From Marinobacterium profundum (GTDB taxonomy: Bacteria > Pseudomonadota > Gammaproteobacteria > Pseudomonadales > Balneatricaceae), in contig NZ_BCNS01000140.1 in NCBI RefSeq assembly GCF_001528745.1, forward strand, positions 1-59,463: a stretch of 59,463 bases of DNA, read 5' to 3'. This document shows, one piece after another, positions 45,915-55,087 of the stretch (positions within the stretch are counted from its first letter, which is position 1; each line of letters starts with the position of its first letter). The notes beneath the pieces are model-generated. The model did no database searches. It was not told where the DNA came from and worked only from the letters and a program-made list of their open reading frames with translations. The position numbers and the translations under genes are program-made.

Positions 45915-45937
45915 CATACCGATTGGTTTGTTATAGT
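45915..45937 (+). promoter_or_regulatory. Operator and promoter of tetR
   Basis: CATACCGATTGGTTTG (45915-45930) shares the left half of the pump operator and is followed by TATAGT (45932-45937), a -10-like element with TTGTGG 18 bases upstream. This suggests that the regulator controls itself. Confidence 0.6.
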
Positions 45938-45975
45938 GCAGACTCATAATAAGGAGTCGGGAGGCACGTATTGTT

Positions 45976-46635
45976 ATGCGCAAGCAAACAGATACCCGCG
46001 AGAAGCTGCTTTGTACCGCGATGAGCCTTATCTGGCAAAGCAATTACACCAGTGTGGGTGTTAACGAAATTTGCAAGCAGGCCGGGGTCACCAAGGGTAG
46101 TTTTTATCACTACTTCGAGACCAAGGCGGATCTGTATTATGCGGCGGTGCTGCATGCCTGGGAGCAGACTAAGAAGGAGCTTGAGGCGCTATTCACCTCC
46201 GGCCTGACGCCCCTTGAGCAGCTCGATGCGCTGATTGGCTTGATTGTTGGCCATGCTCAGGTGAAAGAAGGCGACTGTTCTGCAGCCTCGAATCAGAAAG
46301 TCGTGGGTTGCCCTGTCTTTACCTCCGGCGGCCAGTGCGGCTGCGATGAAGACAAGGTGCGCCTGGTGGCACAGGAGATGACCGAGCACAAGATTGCCTA
46401 CGACATCCGCCTGATACAGGGCCTCAAGGATGCCGGGTTGCTCAATGGCGACCCGGATGTATCGCAGCTGGCTCGCCTGATGTACCAGTACGTGCAGGGG
46501 CTGCTGATCTATGGCCGCATCTACAACGATATCGAAAGGGTGAAGGCGGATTTGCGCGATGGTGTCCATCGCCTTATCGACCTCAAGCAGGAGTACCGCA
46601 CCGCGGTCGCTCCTGTGCGTAGCGAGGTCGCCTGA
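45976..46635 (+). CDS. TetR-family repressor of RND pump
   Basis: A 219-residue repressor. The helix-turn-helix lies at about 27-47 (VGVNEICKQAGVTKGSFYHYF); the ligand domain contains a cysteine cluster, GDC, VGCP and GGQCGCDED, at about 100-120. Cysteine-bearing TetR proteins such as NemR sense electrophiles or oxidants, so a redox-active inducer is plausible but unproven. Related palindromes upstream of the pump gene and of this gene suggest that it represses both. A terminator follows. Confidence 0.88.
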   Translation: MRKQTDTREKLLCTAMSLIWQSNYTSVGVNEICKQAGVTKGSFYHYFETKADLYYAAVLHAWEQTKKELEALFTSGLTPLEQLDALIGLIVGHAQVKEGDCSAASNQKVVGCPVFTSGGQCGCDEDKVRLVAQEMTEHKIAYDIRLIQGLKDAGLLNGDPDVSQLARLMYQYVQGLLIYGRIYNDIERVKADLRDGVHRLIDLKQEYRTAVAPVRSEVA

Positions 46636-46652
46636 GCTGCATCTCGCCTGAT

Positions 46653-46680
46653 AAGGGTCTCGTATTGAGGCCCTTTTCTA
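46653..46680 (+). terminator. Terminator after tetR
   Basis: AAGGGTCTC (46653-46661) pairs with GAGGCCCTT (46667-46675) with one G-T pair, followed by TTCTAATTT. Confidence 0.75.
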
Positions 46681-46874
46681 ATTTGGCCTGATGGGTTTTT
46701 TCTGTTTCCCCAAATGGGTTGCGCGCCTTGACAGGGTGAAATAATATTATACCGTTATCTTGCCCCTTGCCCCTTTACTCTGACCGATTGATCCGTGGTG
46801 CCTGTTACTGCGTAATCAACACAGATGTGTCGTCTCTTGAGGCTTACCCTATTTTCTACCGCCGGAATTCAGCG

Positions 46875-47885
46875 ATGATCGGATTCTTTGCCCTCGTCGG
46901 CATCTTTGGGCTGCTTGCCCTGGCGACACTCTGGGGTGTAAGTCGCACCCAGGCGCAGTTTCCTCCCCAGGGATCCTTTCTCGAAGTCGACGGCGTGCGC
47001 CTGCATTATCGCGAGGCGGGTACTGGCGCGGTGCTGGTATTGATTCATGGTTCCAGCGGTAACCTGCGTGACTTCAGCAACAGTATTTTCGCTCCGCTAA
47101 GCAAGACTCACCGGGTCATTGCAATAGATCGCCCGGGGCACGGCTACAGTGAACGGCCGCGGGGGGCCTGGCCGGACCCTGAGCGCCAGGCCGCGCTCAT
47201 TCACGGCTTGCTGCAGCAGCTGGAGGTTAAGGATCCGATACTTGTCGGCCATTCCTGGAGCGGGTCTTTGGTGCTGGCCTATCTGCTGGCGTTTCCCGAG
47301 GATGCGGCAGCGGCTGTGCTGCTGGCCGGTGCGACCCATCCCTGGGTCGGCGGTGTTGCCTGGTATAACAATCTGGCGGGGGTTCCACTGCTCGGAGACG
47401 TCTTTGCCCGCACGCTCGTCTATCCGTTAGGTTCCCAAACGCTTGAGTCTGCCATCGCCGGGGTGTTCGCGCCTAATGTTGTGCCAGCAGGGTACAGCGA
47501 GAGTACCGGAGTCATACTGTCATTGCGTCCAGAGGTCTTTCTGGCCAATGCCGAGGATGCCCGTGGCCTGAGTGAGTTTCTTGCCGTGCAGAGCCAGCAC
47601 TATGGCGAAATCAAGCAGCCGCTGTTGCTGCTCACCGGCGAGGAAGACAACATAGTGCCGGCCTGGAATCACAGCGACAGGCTGGCCCGCCAGGCACTCA
47701 ATAGCGAACAGGTGTCATTTGCTGCCACCGGGCATGCACTGCATCACGTCCACAGTGCCCGGGTGGTGGCGCTGATCGAAGACTTCTCCAGACGCCAGCA
47801 CCTGCCTCTGCGCCAGCATGACAGCAAGGCTGCGGACAGGGCAGAGCGCATGATCGCACCTAAAGCTACACTCGGCGCCCATTGA
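46875..47885 (+). CDS. Membrane-anchored alpha/beta hydrolase
   Basis: A 336-residue hydrolase with an N-terminal membrane anchor (about 2-22, IGFFALVGIFGLLALATLWG). The oxyanion HGSSGN and the nucleophile in VGHSWSGSLV are followed by the acid in LTGEEDNIVPAW and His in TGHALHHVHS. I chose ATG 46875 because the anchor then starts the protein; 36 residues of upstream open frame show no support. The substrate is unknown; relatives include haloperoxidase-like and lipase-like enzymes. It is followed 52 bases later by an EEP-family gene. Confidence 0.85.
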   Translation: MIGFFALVGIFGLLALATLWGVSRTQAQFPPQGSFLEVDGVRLHYREAGTGAVLVLIHGSSGNLRDFSNSIFAPLSKTHRVIAIDRPGHGYSERPRGAWPDPERQAALIHGLLQQLEVKDPILVGHSWSGSLVLAYLLAFPEDAAAAVLLAGATHPWVGGVAWYNNLAGVPLLGDVFARTLVYPLGSQTLESAIAGVFAPNVVPAGYSESTGVILSLRPEVFLANAEDARGLSEFLAVQSQHYGEIKQPLLLLTGEEDNIVPAWNHSDRLARQALNSEQVSFAATGHALHHVHSARVVALIEDFSRRQHLPLRQHDSKAADRAERMIAPKATLGAH

Positions 47886-47937
47886 CGGTCACAATGGCGT
47901 CTGATCTTTCCACCCGACAGACGGGATCTTTGGCCTG

Positions 47938-49035
47938 ATGGTGTTTTACAGCCTTGCCGCTCTAGCGGCGCTTTTACTGCTGGCAACCCTGTTGCCGTTG
48001 TCGCGTGCCACCTACTGGTGGGTGCGGGGATTTGATTTTCCGCGCATGCAGTTCTGTGTTATCGCCCTGGTTCTTGCGCTGCTGCAGGTCGCGGCACTGG
48101 ATATGAGCGTGCCGGCCAGCGGCTTGTTGCTGGGCCTGACCCTGGGTTGCCTGGTCGTTCAGGCATGGTGGATTCTGCCCTTTACGCGGCTTTACCCGGT
48201 TGAAGTTCGCTGGGCCGACAGAGGTGCTGACGCCAGCAGTATCGCCATCATGACCGCCAATGTACTGACCCCCAACCGCAATGCGGCTGCGTTACTGGCG
48301 CTGGTGCGCCGTTATGATCCCGATATCCTGGTGACGCTGGAGTCCGATGACTGGTGGCAGTCACAGCTCGACTGCCTGGATCCCGACTACCCCTACAGCC
48401 TTAAGTGTCCGCTGGATAACCTCTATGGCATGCATCTGTACTCCCGGCTGCCGTTATCCAGCAGCCATATCGAGTACCTGGTGGAATCCGGAGTGCCCTC
48501 GATGCACACTTTGGTGGAACTGCGCAGCGGCCAGCAGGTGCGAGCCCATTTCCTGCATCCTGCGCCGCCGAGTCCGACGGAGAATGAGCATTCCTCGCAA
48601 CGTGATGCCGAGCTAATTGTGGTAGCCAAAAGTGTTGCCAGCGCTGATCTGCCGGTCATTGTCACCGGTGACCTTAATGACGTGGCCTGGTCTGAAACCA
48701 CCCGGCTGTTTCGCAAGATCAGCGGTCTGCTGGATCCCCGCGTCGGCCGCGGTCTGTACAACACCTTTCATGCCGGATACTGGTTTATGCGCTGGCCGCT
48801 GGATCACCTGTTCCATAGCGCCGACTTTCGTGTACAGGACCTGCGCCGCCTGCCGGGCTTTGACTCCGACCACTACGCGCTCTTTAGTCGGTTGCAGTAT
48901 CAGGGCGGGGCCGTGCCGGGCCAGAATGGCCTTGATGCCGCGCCGGGCGATGCCGCCTGGGCCGATGAAAAGCTGCAGCAGCATGATGTCTGCACAGGGG
49001 ATGTGCCCAGACCCGAGGGCTCCACTGGGCTTTAG
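47938..49035 (+). CDS. Endonuclease/exonuclease/phosphatase-family protein
   Basis: A 365-residue protein with two to three N-terminal spans (about 2-22, 38-56 and 60-82) followed by an EEP domain from about 100. Metal and catalytic residues are seen in MTANVLTPN, VTLESDDWW, VTGDLNDVAWS and GFDSDHYALF. Such membrane-bound EEP proteins are probably phosphodiesterases acting at the membrane or in the periplasm; the substrate is unknown. The C-terminal ~30 residues are polar and unconserved. Confidence 0.85.
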   Translation: MVFYSLAALAALLLLATLLPLSRATYWWVRGFDFPRMQFCVIALVLALLQVAALDMSVPASGLLLGLTLGCLVVQAWWILPFTRLYPVEVRWADRGADASSIAIMTANVLTPNRNAAALLALVRRYDPDILVTLESDDWWQSQLDCLDPDYPYSLKCPLDNLYGMHLYSRLPLSSSHIEYLVESGVPSMHTLVELRSGQQVRAHFLHPAPPSPTENEHSSQRDAELIVVAKSVASADLPVIVTGDLNDVAWSETTRLFRKISGLLDPRVGRGLYNTFHAGYWFMRWPLDHLFHSADFRVQDLRRLPGFDSDHYALFSRLQYQGGAVPGQNGLDAAPGDAAWADEKLQQHDVCTGDVPRPEGSTGL

Positions 49036-49091
49036 TGAGCTGCGCCTGTTACTCTTGCCGCTATGGCAAACGGATGTAACAGGGAGTTTCA

Positions 49092-50366
49092 GTGAGCGCC
49101 GATCAGGATACAGCCGACAAACGATTTAGATTTATCCCGTACCGCAAAAAAGACCTGCTGAGCTGGTGTCTGCAAGATCTTGGGCGCCAGCCAGAGGCAC
49201 TGGCCCAGAAGGTCAGCGACTTTGCACGTTTCGGCACCCTGCTCAATAGTGTCTATCACCATGATTTTCGCAGTCTCGTTGAAGGCCTGAAAGACAGCTA
49301 TGCAGCGCTTGATCCGGATGCCGATACCCGCCGGATAACGGTTATCCCGCACGCAGGCAAGGATTCAGGGCCTGGATTTGCTGCACTGCTGGGTGAACTG
49401 CTCGAAAAGGCCAACTACGAAGTCATCACCCAGGCAGATCTCAACCAGGCGCTGGCCGAATCCTCGCTGTTCAAGATCAGTCTGCAGGTGGACTTCGGCG
49501 ACTTTTGTGAAGTGCTGCTGTTCTGTCGCGGCGAGGCGCGTCGTACCGAAAAGGTCAGCAGCTGTTTCGGGCTGATCAGGCGTGAGATCGAGTTCGTCAA
49601 TTACGACCGCGTGGTGCTTTATCTGCGCTTTCGGGATGACTACGGCCAGCAGGGCAATGCGCCCGCGGGATGCAAGGCGGGCTCCACCTTGCTCAAACTG
49701 TTCCAGAACGTACCCAAGGCTGATCTGGAGATGCTGTTTCCCAACACTCATGTGCGCATGCGTACCATCGACAAGCTGCTTATAGGCGTGCCGGCGCTGA
49801 TTAGTGGTGGCATAGTGCTGACGACCAAACTGGGCGCGTCCCTGGTGGTGCTGGGCTCCCTGCTGGGCTTCTGGCTGGGCCTGCATCAGCAGCCGGTGGA
49901 GATCAATGAGGCGGTGATCATGGCATTGCTGGCGGGTGCAGGGGCGCTCGGGGGTTATCTGTGGAAGCAGTTTAATACTTTCAAAAACCGCAAGCTGCAG
50001 TTCATGCAGGCGCTGATGCAGAACCTCTACTTCAAGAATCTGGACAATAACGCCGGCGTATTTCATCGCCTGGCCGATGATGCCGAAGAAGAAGAGTTCA
50101 AGGAGGCCATGCTGGCCTACTATCAGCTGCTTATTGCTGAAAAGGGCCTGAGCCGGGCAGAGCTGGATACGCGTATTGAGCAGCGCTTTGCTGCAGAACT
50201 GGGCTGTACACTGGATTTCGAGATCGATGATGCGCTGCATAAACTTCAGTCACTGGCGCTGGTGCAGGAGGTTGATGGCCTGCTCGTGGCGGTGTCGCTG
50301 GAGCACGCCAACCGGCTGCTGAATCAGCGTTGGGACGGTTATTTCGAGCCCGGGGCTCTGGCTTGA
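49092..50366 (+). CDS. DUF3754 (TMEM143-like) membrane protein
   Basis: A 424-residue protein of the DUF3754 family, which also includes eukaryotic TMEM143. Conserved blocks are FRFIPYRKKDL at the start, FLFRG-like LLFCRGEARRTE near 150, and two spans at about 235-275. The C-terminal QLLIAEKGLSRAELDTRIE forms a soluble domain. CAGGGAG supports the GTG start. The function is unknown for the whole family. Confidence 0.85.
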   Translation: MSADQDTADKRFRFIPYRKKDLLSWCLQDLGRQPEALAQKVSDFARFGTLLNSVYHHDFRSLVEGLKDSYAALDPDADTRRITVIPHAGKDSGPGFAALLGELLEKANYEVITQADLNQALAESSLFKISLQVDFGDFCEVLLFCRGEARRTEKVSSCFGLIRREIEFVNYDRVVLYLRFRDDYGQQGNAPAGCKAGSTLLKLFQNVPKADLEMLFPNTHVRMRTIDKLLIGVPALISGGIVLTTKLGASLVVLGSLLGFWLGLHQQPVEINEAVIMALLAGAGALGGYLWKQFNTFKNRKLQFMQALMQNLYFKNLDNNAGVFHRLADDAEEEEFKEAMLAYYQLLIAEKGLSRAELDTRIEQRFAAELGCTLDFEIDDALHKLQSLALVQEVDGLLVAVSLEHANRLLNQRWDGYFEPGALA

Positions 50367-50735
50367 GTTGATTGGGCAGCTGCACAGGTAAATATTCATC
50401 AGCGGTTGCTGGCGGCGCCTGATTTCCTGAGCCAAGCTTGAGAGCAATAAGTAAGTACTCTGTACTTGCATGCGGATCATCCGCAGGTCAGTCAGTGTTG
50501 GCGCGGCGTGCTTCAAGGCACGAATGTCGATAACAATAAGCCGATTGGGCAGGGCGAAGGACATACAGATCATGAATATCATCGCAGATCAGGGCTGGGG
50601 CGTATTTTTGATTTCCCTGTTAGTGACTATCTTTGTTTCGGTGGTTCAGTACTGACCTTTTCAGGCCACAGGCCCTGGCGGGAAAGGGGGCAGGGTAATG
50701 AATGATTACCCGGTAAACGCGGCCCCGCTATGGCC
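50367..50735. other. Intergenic region with possible micro-ORF
   Basis: Apart from the 27-codon frame at 50572-50655 I see nothing clear. The nirK gene ends convergently at 50736. Confidence 0.5.
50572..50655 (+). CDS. Possible 27-residue membrane peptide
   Basis: ATG at 50572 opens a 27-codon frame starting MNIIADQGWGVF, followed by a run of hydrophobic residues (LISLLVTIFVSVV) that would span the membrane once. GAAGGA lies about 11 bases upstream, a rather long spacing. Size and composition match many bacterial small membrane proteins, but chance is possible. Confidence 0.35.
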   Translation: MNIIADQGWGVFLISLLVTIFVSVVQY

Positions 50736-52226
50736 TTATTCTGATTTCATTGCTGCGCCGCCTTCACGCCTTGCCTGTACTTGGGCATCGCTGATCTGGC
50801 CGCCAGCGTTGTTCCAGCTGTTGAGTATGAAGGTGAGAATGTTGGCGATATCGGCGTCGTTAAGGCGCTGGGCGGGCATCTCATTGTTATAGGTTTTACC
50901 ATTCACCTCGATTCGCCCTTTCAAACCCTGCAGCACTATATCGATGGCACGGCTGGTATCGGCGTTGAGGTAGTCGGACTGCGCCAGCGGCGGAAAGGCC
51001 GTGGCGATACCCTGGCCCTGAGGCTGATGGCAGGCAGCGCAATTCTGCTGATACAGGCGTTCGCCAAAGCGGATCTGCTCGCTCAAATTTGTAGCCAGGG
51101 GCGTTTGGGGTTTCACCCTGTCAAGTTGCTGCACGGTAGTACCCTCGGGCCGATAAATCCCTTCGGCCTGCTTGCCTGAATAGATGGCGGTATCCTGTGC
51201 CCCGCTAACGTGCAGCGTACCCAAAGCACCCTTGTTAAAGGCGCGAAAAATGGCATGATCGACCAGCAGAAAATCCCCCGGCACATCGAGACTAAATTCC
51301 ACAATGGCGGCACCGCCTGCGGGTATCAGGGTGGTCTGCACATTCTCGTTGATGACAGTGCCACCCTCGACCTGCACGCGATCAAATATCTCGCCTATCA
51401 GATGAAAGGATGACAGCAGGTTGGGGCCGCCATTGCCGACATAGAGTCGCACGGTTTCACCTACCTTTGCCTGCAGTGCGTTATCACCACTGAGGGCGCC
51501 AACGGCACCGTTAAACAGTACGTAGTCCGCCTGCTCGCGGATGGCCTTGGCCATGTCAAACGGCTGCAGGCCAGGATCGCCGTGGTCACCTGCGGTGTAG
51601 AAATCACCCTGCATGACGTAATACTCGCGATCCACCGCGCTCATGCCCTGTTCGGGTTCTACCAGGATCATGCCGTACATGCCGTTGGCAACATGCATTC
51701 CCACCGGGGCCGTGGCGCAGTGATACACATAGAGCCCTGGATTCAGGGCGCGAAAGCTGAAGGTCGAGCTGTTGCCGGGGGCGGTGAAGGAAGCCGTGGC
51801 GCCGCCACCGGGGCCTGTAACAGCGTGCAGGTCAATATTGTGCGGCATGCTGGAATCAGGGTTGTTGGCAAGGTGGAATTCAACCTGGTCACCCTGGCGT
51901 ACGCGGATAAAACTGCCGGGTACGCTGCCGCCGAAGGTCCAGAAACGATATTCCACGCCATCGGCCAAGCGCATGGTCTTCTCAATGGTTTCCAGTTCAA
52001 CCACCACATGGGCCTGGTAGTTGCGCCCGGTTGGCGGTGGTACCTGGGGCGGTGAGGTTAGTACTGCCTGCTCTATCGGCAAGCTTGCTGCGAGCACCGG
52101 CAAGACTGAAGCAGACAGCACAATGCCGAGCAGGGCCAAGCACAGCAGTGTCGGCCAGGGCTGTGAGGCCCCGCGCAGGGCTGTGCTGGCAAGGTGACAA
52201 GGGATCTTCGGGTTTGGGCGTTTCAT
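50736..52226 (-). CDS. nirK: Copper nitrite reductase fused to cytochrome c
   Basis: A periplasmic enzyme of 496 residues that reduces nitrite to nitric oxide. A signal peptide (about 22-47) is followed by two cupredoxin domains. Type 1 and 2 copper ligands are visible: MPHNIDLH (two His and the catalytic Asp), [16 protein letters not shown] (His, Cys, His, Met), SSFHLIG and LVDHAIF. A C-terminal class I cytochrome c domain starts near residue 385 with CAACH and an axial Met in NEMPAQRL. Such fusions bring an electron donor to the enzyme. An FNR/DNR site lies 63 bases upstream. No nitric oxide reductase is in the window. Confidence 0.93.
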   Translation of the reverse strand: MKRPNPKIPCHLASTALRGASQPWPTLLCLALLGIVLSASVLPVLAASLPIEQAVLTSPPQVPPPTGRNYQAHVVVELETIEKTMRLADGVEYRFWTFGGSVPGSFIRVRQGDQVEFHLANNPDSSMPHNIDLHAVTGPGGGATASFTAPGNSSTFSFRALNPGLYVYHCATAPVGMHVANGMYGMILVEPEQGMSAVDREYYVMQGDFYTAGDHGDPGLQPFDMAKAIREQADYVLFNGAVGALSGDNALQAKVGETVRLYVGNGGPNLLSSFHLIGEIFDRVQVEGGTVINENVQTTLIPAGGAAIVEFSLDVPGDFLLVDHAIFRAFNKGALGTLHVSGAQDTAIYSGKQAEGIYRPEGTTVQQLDRVKPQTPLATNLSEQIRFGERLYQQNCAACHQPQGQGIATAFPPLAQSDYLNADTSRAIDIVLQGLKGRIEVNGKTYNNEMPAQRLNDADIANILTFILNSWNNAGGQISDAQVQARREGGAAMKSE

Positions 52227-52601
52227 GACAGGCTTCCCGCGGAGGGATTAGGTAGTTTTCACTATACGCCGCTCCAGAGGGGATTCTGTTGATCTGGATC
52301 AAGCGGCAGGCTCAGGTCTGCGGTGAGTTATGCAAGGTGCCTTAAGGCTTGTAACGGGAGAGCGAAGCGCTGTAACCCGCAGGTTGCAGGGCAGCTTAGA
52401 GTATCCAGAATGTGCAAGGCGGCAAGTCAAAAGGTTGACAGGCACTCATTAATTGAATTATTAATTACATAATTATAAATATTAACTAACCCCCGCAACC
52501 CAAGCTCCCTGAGCATACTCCCACCGCAGCAGCGGACCGTCATTGGCAGCAGCCTGTTCGGTGCGGGGGAAATTTGAGTTGCGGATGACCGAGGCCGTTG
52601 A
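52227..52601. other. Intergenic region with anaerobic regulator site
   Basis: It holds the FNR/DNR site and a very AT-rich tract at about 52440-52490. No gene is seen. GGTGAGTTATGC (52322-52333) is the inverted copy of a 12-mer found at two other places in the window. Confidence 0.55.
52289..52302. promoter_or_regulatory. FNR/DNR-type binding site upstream of nirK
   Basis: TTGATCTGGATCAA is a perfect TTGAT-N4-ATCAA site, 63 bases before the nirK start. It suggests induction at low oxygen (FNR/Anr) or by nitric oxide (DNR/NnrR); the sequence does not separate them. Confidence 0.8.
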
Positions 52602-53597
52602 ATGAAACTTGTGACATTTTTGAATCCCGTGGGCGTACAGCGTATCGGGGCTCTTTTTGTGGATGCCACAGGCGAAAAGGTGGTGGATCTTAACTACGCC
52701 TATGCCGCCTTTGCGCTTGAGGTTAATCTTGACCCTCGTCCCCAGGCCATGGCGGATGCGTTGGTGCCATCGGACATGCGCGAGCTGTTTGCAGGGGATG
52801 ATCGCAGCCTGGATGCGGCCCGTCAGGCCGAGACCTACGTTATCGAGAACAAGGACCCGGCATTGCGCGGCGTTAACGGTGAGGTGCTCCTGTTCAGGCG
52901 TGAGGATGTCAGGCTGCTGGCGCCCATTCAACCGACAAAGCTGTGGCATACGGCGGGTAATTTCCTCGAGCATATTGACGAAATGGGGGAGGCGGGCTTC
53001 AAGTACGAGGTCGAAAAACCCTGGATCGGTTTCTATCAGAACACCACCGCCTGCATAGGCCCGGACGCGGCCATCGTCTATCCGCAGCATCTGACCGCTG
53101 AATTGGACTACGAGCTGGAAATCTGTGCAGTCATCAAGGGCGTCAAGCACAGGGATCTGACGCCGGCAGAGGCCGAAAACGCCATTGGCGGCTATCTGAT
53201 TTTCAACGATGTTACGGCGCGGGACATTCAGGCAACCGAGTTCCCCAACCGCAGCTATGGCTACAGCAAGGCGCTGGATACCTTCTGCCCGATTGGTCCC
53301 TGCATAGTGACGCTGGATGAGATCGGCGACGTGCAGCAGCTGGAGATGAACCTCAAGGTCAATGGCGAAATACGCCAGCAGTCCTCGACCGCTCGCATGT
53401 GCCGCAGCATGGCGCAGATCGTGAGTTACTACTCAGGCCAGGGGTTTGTCGGCGGCGACCTGATCAGCTCAGGCACGCCCGCTGGCTGCGCTGTCTTTCA
53501 TACAGATCCCCAGGCCTGGTATCTCAAACCGGGCGATGTGGTGGAGTGTGAAGTCGAAAAGCTCGGCGTACTGCGCAACACTGTGGTCGCGGGCTAA
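52602..53597 (+). CDS. Fumarylacetoacetate hydrolase family protein
   Basis: A 331-residue FAH-superfamily enzyme. Metal ligands are seen in LDYELEICAVI and FNDVTARD, with the catalytic GTPAG region (ISSGTPAGCAVF) near the end. Members cleave or isomerise dicarbonyl acids such as fumarylpyruvate or homoprotocatechuate products; exact substrate unknown. There are no pathway genes around it. A strong terminator follows. Confidence 0.88.
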   Translation: MKLVTFLNPVGVQRIGALFVDATGEKVVDLNYAYAAFALEVNLDPRPQAMADALVPSDMRELFAGDDRSLDAARQAETYVIENKDPALRGVNGEVLLFRREDVRLLAPIQPTKLWHTAGNFLEHIDEMGEAGFKYEVEKPWIGFYQNTTACIGPDAAIVYPQHLTAELDYELEICAVIKGVKHRDLTPAEAENAIGGYLIFNDVTARDIQATEFPNRSYGYSKALDTFCPIGPCIVTLDEIGDVQQLEMNLKVNGEIRQQSSTARMCRSMAQIVSYYSGQGFVGGDLISSGTPAGCAVFHTDPQAWYLKPGDVVECEVEKLGVLRNTVVAG

Positions 53598-53957
53598 CAT
53601 ACCGGGACTGAATCAGGGGTCTAGACTCAGACAGAGGTTCAGATCATGTAAAAGGGGAAGCCAGCGGGCTTCCCCTTTTGTCATTTAGCACCGTCTCCAG
53701 CGGCCTCTGGCTGGATTCAGCGGCAGGAAAATATCCTCCATTTAGGCATTTCGGCGCCGCGGCATCGGTGTCACCTACTACCTATTCAGGCGGGTTTTAG
53801 TTCCAAAGTACCATTCTGTCCGCAGGCCAGGCTTCCTATCATCGACAGGTAGCGGTTTTGTCTGTCCCCACGGGTTCGGTACAGCCTGCTAGCTAGCAAC
53901 TGATTTGAAATAACTTGCTGCAAATAATTTGCTCCAAAACAAAAAGAGGAAAACACC
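53598..53957. other. Region upstream of pqq operon
   Basis: It holds the FAH-gene terminator and the pqqA leader. Near 53898-53938 there is a loose direct repeat (ATAACTTGCTGCA and AATAATTTGCTCCA). No other gene is seen. Confidence 0.6.
53650..53679 (+). terminator. Terminator after FAH-family gene
   Basis: AAAAGGGGAAGCC (53650-53662) and GGCTTCCCCTTTT (53667-53679) form a 13-base stem with a four-base loop. Confidence 0.9.
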
Positions 53958-54029
53958 ATGTGGACTAAACCGGCATACATCGACCTGCGCATTGGCTTTG
54001 AAGTCACCATGTACTTCGCAAACCGTTAA
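53958..54029 (+). CDS. pqqA: PQQ precursor peptide PqqA
   Basis: A 23-residue peptide ([20 protein letters not shown] then ANR). The Glu and Tyr in EVTMY are the residues cross-linked by PqqE and built into pyrroloquinoline quinone. GAGGA precedes the ATG. It is too small for many gene finders. A hairpin follows before pqqB, so pqqA can be transcribed in excess of the enzymes. Confidence 0.96.
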   Translation: MWTKPAYIDLRIGFEVTMYFANR

Positions 54030-54041
54030 GCGCGTTGGTAT

Positions 54042-54067
54042 GGGCCTCGCTGCGCGGGGCCTTTTCT
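54042..54067 (+). terminator. Partial terminator between pqqA and pqqB
   Basis: GGCCTCGC (54043-54050) pairs with GCGGGGCC (54054-54061), followed by TTTTCTTT. It probably stops part of transcription after pqqA. Confidence 0.65.
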
Positions 54068-54145
54068 TTGCGGCGGGCAGGGGATGCTTTCCCGTCACTC
54101 TCGAGAAAGGCCTCGAGTAACGGCCAGAGAGCGGACATTATAATA

Positions 54146-55066
54146 ATGAAAATTCAGATACTGGGCTCGGCAGCCGGCGGCGGTTTTCCACAATGGAACT
54201 GCAATTGTCAGAATTGCAGCGGCCTGCGCAACGGTACCCTCAATGCCAAAGCCCGCACCCAGTCTTCCATCGCGGTCAGTGTCAACGGCACCGACTGGAT
54301 CCTGTTTAACACCTCACCCGATATCCGGGCCCAGCTTGAAGCCTTTGCCCCCATGCAGCCGGCACGTGCTCTGCGTGACACGGGCATTGCCGCCATTGTT
54401 TTTATGGATAGCCAGATCGACCACACCACTGGTTTGCTGATGCTGCGTGAAGGCTGCCCGCATCAGGTCTGGTGTACCGATCGCGTGCAGGATGACCTGA
54501 GCGACAGCTTTCCACTGTTCAATATGCTCAAGCACTGGAACGGCGGTATCGACTGGCAGCGCATCGGTATCGAGCCCGACAACAGCAGCTTTGTGATCGA
54601 CCGGGTGCCGGAACTCACCCTCACCGCTGTGCCCCTGACCAGCAGCGCGCCGCCCTATTCGCCGCACAAGGGCGATCCGCATCCGGGGGACAATATAGGC
54701 GTGCTGATTACGGACAGCCGCAGTGGCAAGTCGGTGTTCTATGCGCCTGGCCTGGGTGTGATAGAGCCACACCTGCTGCCCTTCATGCAGGAGGCCGATT
54801 GCCTGCTGGTGGATGGCACCCTGTGGAACGACGATGAAATGATTCGCGCAGGCGTGGGTACCAAGCTGGGCCGTGATATGGGTCACCTGGCGCTGTCGGG
54901 CGAGAACGGCATGATTGCGTTTCTCGATACCTTAGAAAAGCCGCGTAAAGTCCTGATTCATATAAATAACACCAACCCTATTCTGGATGAAGACTCCGCC
55001 GAACGGGCAGAGCTGGGGCGTCACGGCATTGAGGTTTCAGAAGATGGCATGTCCATCGAACTATAA
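54146..55066 (+). CDS. pqqB: PQQ biosynthesis protein PqqB
   Basis: A 306-residue metallo-beta-lactamase-fold protein, thought to hydroxylate the tyrosine part of the PQQ precursor. The start [21 protein letters not shown] with its conserved cysteines is diagnostic, as is the [15 protein letters not shown] metal region. I prefer ATG 54146 over an upstream in-frame ATG at 54035, which would overlap the hairpin and adds no conserved sequence. Confidence 0.95.
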   Translation: MKIQILGSAAGGGFPQWNCNCQNCSGLRNGTLNAKARTQSSIAVSVNGTDWILFNTSPDIRAQLEAFAPMQPARALRDTGIAAIVFMDSQIDHTTGLLMLREGCPHQVWCTDRVQDDLSDSFPLFNMLKHWNGGIDWQRIGIEPDNSSFVIDRVPELTLTAVPLTSSAPPYSPHKGDPHPGDNIGVLITDSRSGKSVFYAPGLGVIEPHLLPFMQEADCLLVDGTLWNDDEMIRAGVGTKLGRDMGHLALSGENGMIAFLDTLEKPRKVLIHINNTNPILDEDSAERAELGRHGIEVSEDGMSIEL

Positions 55067-55087
55067 AAACAACGCAGAGGCGACGCG

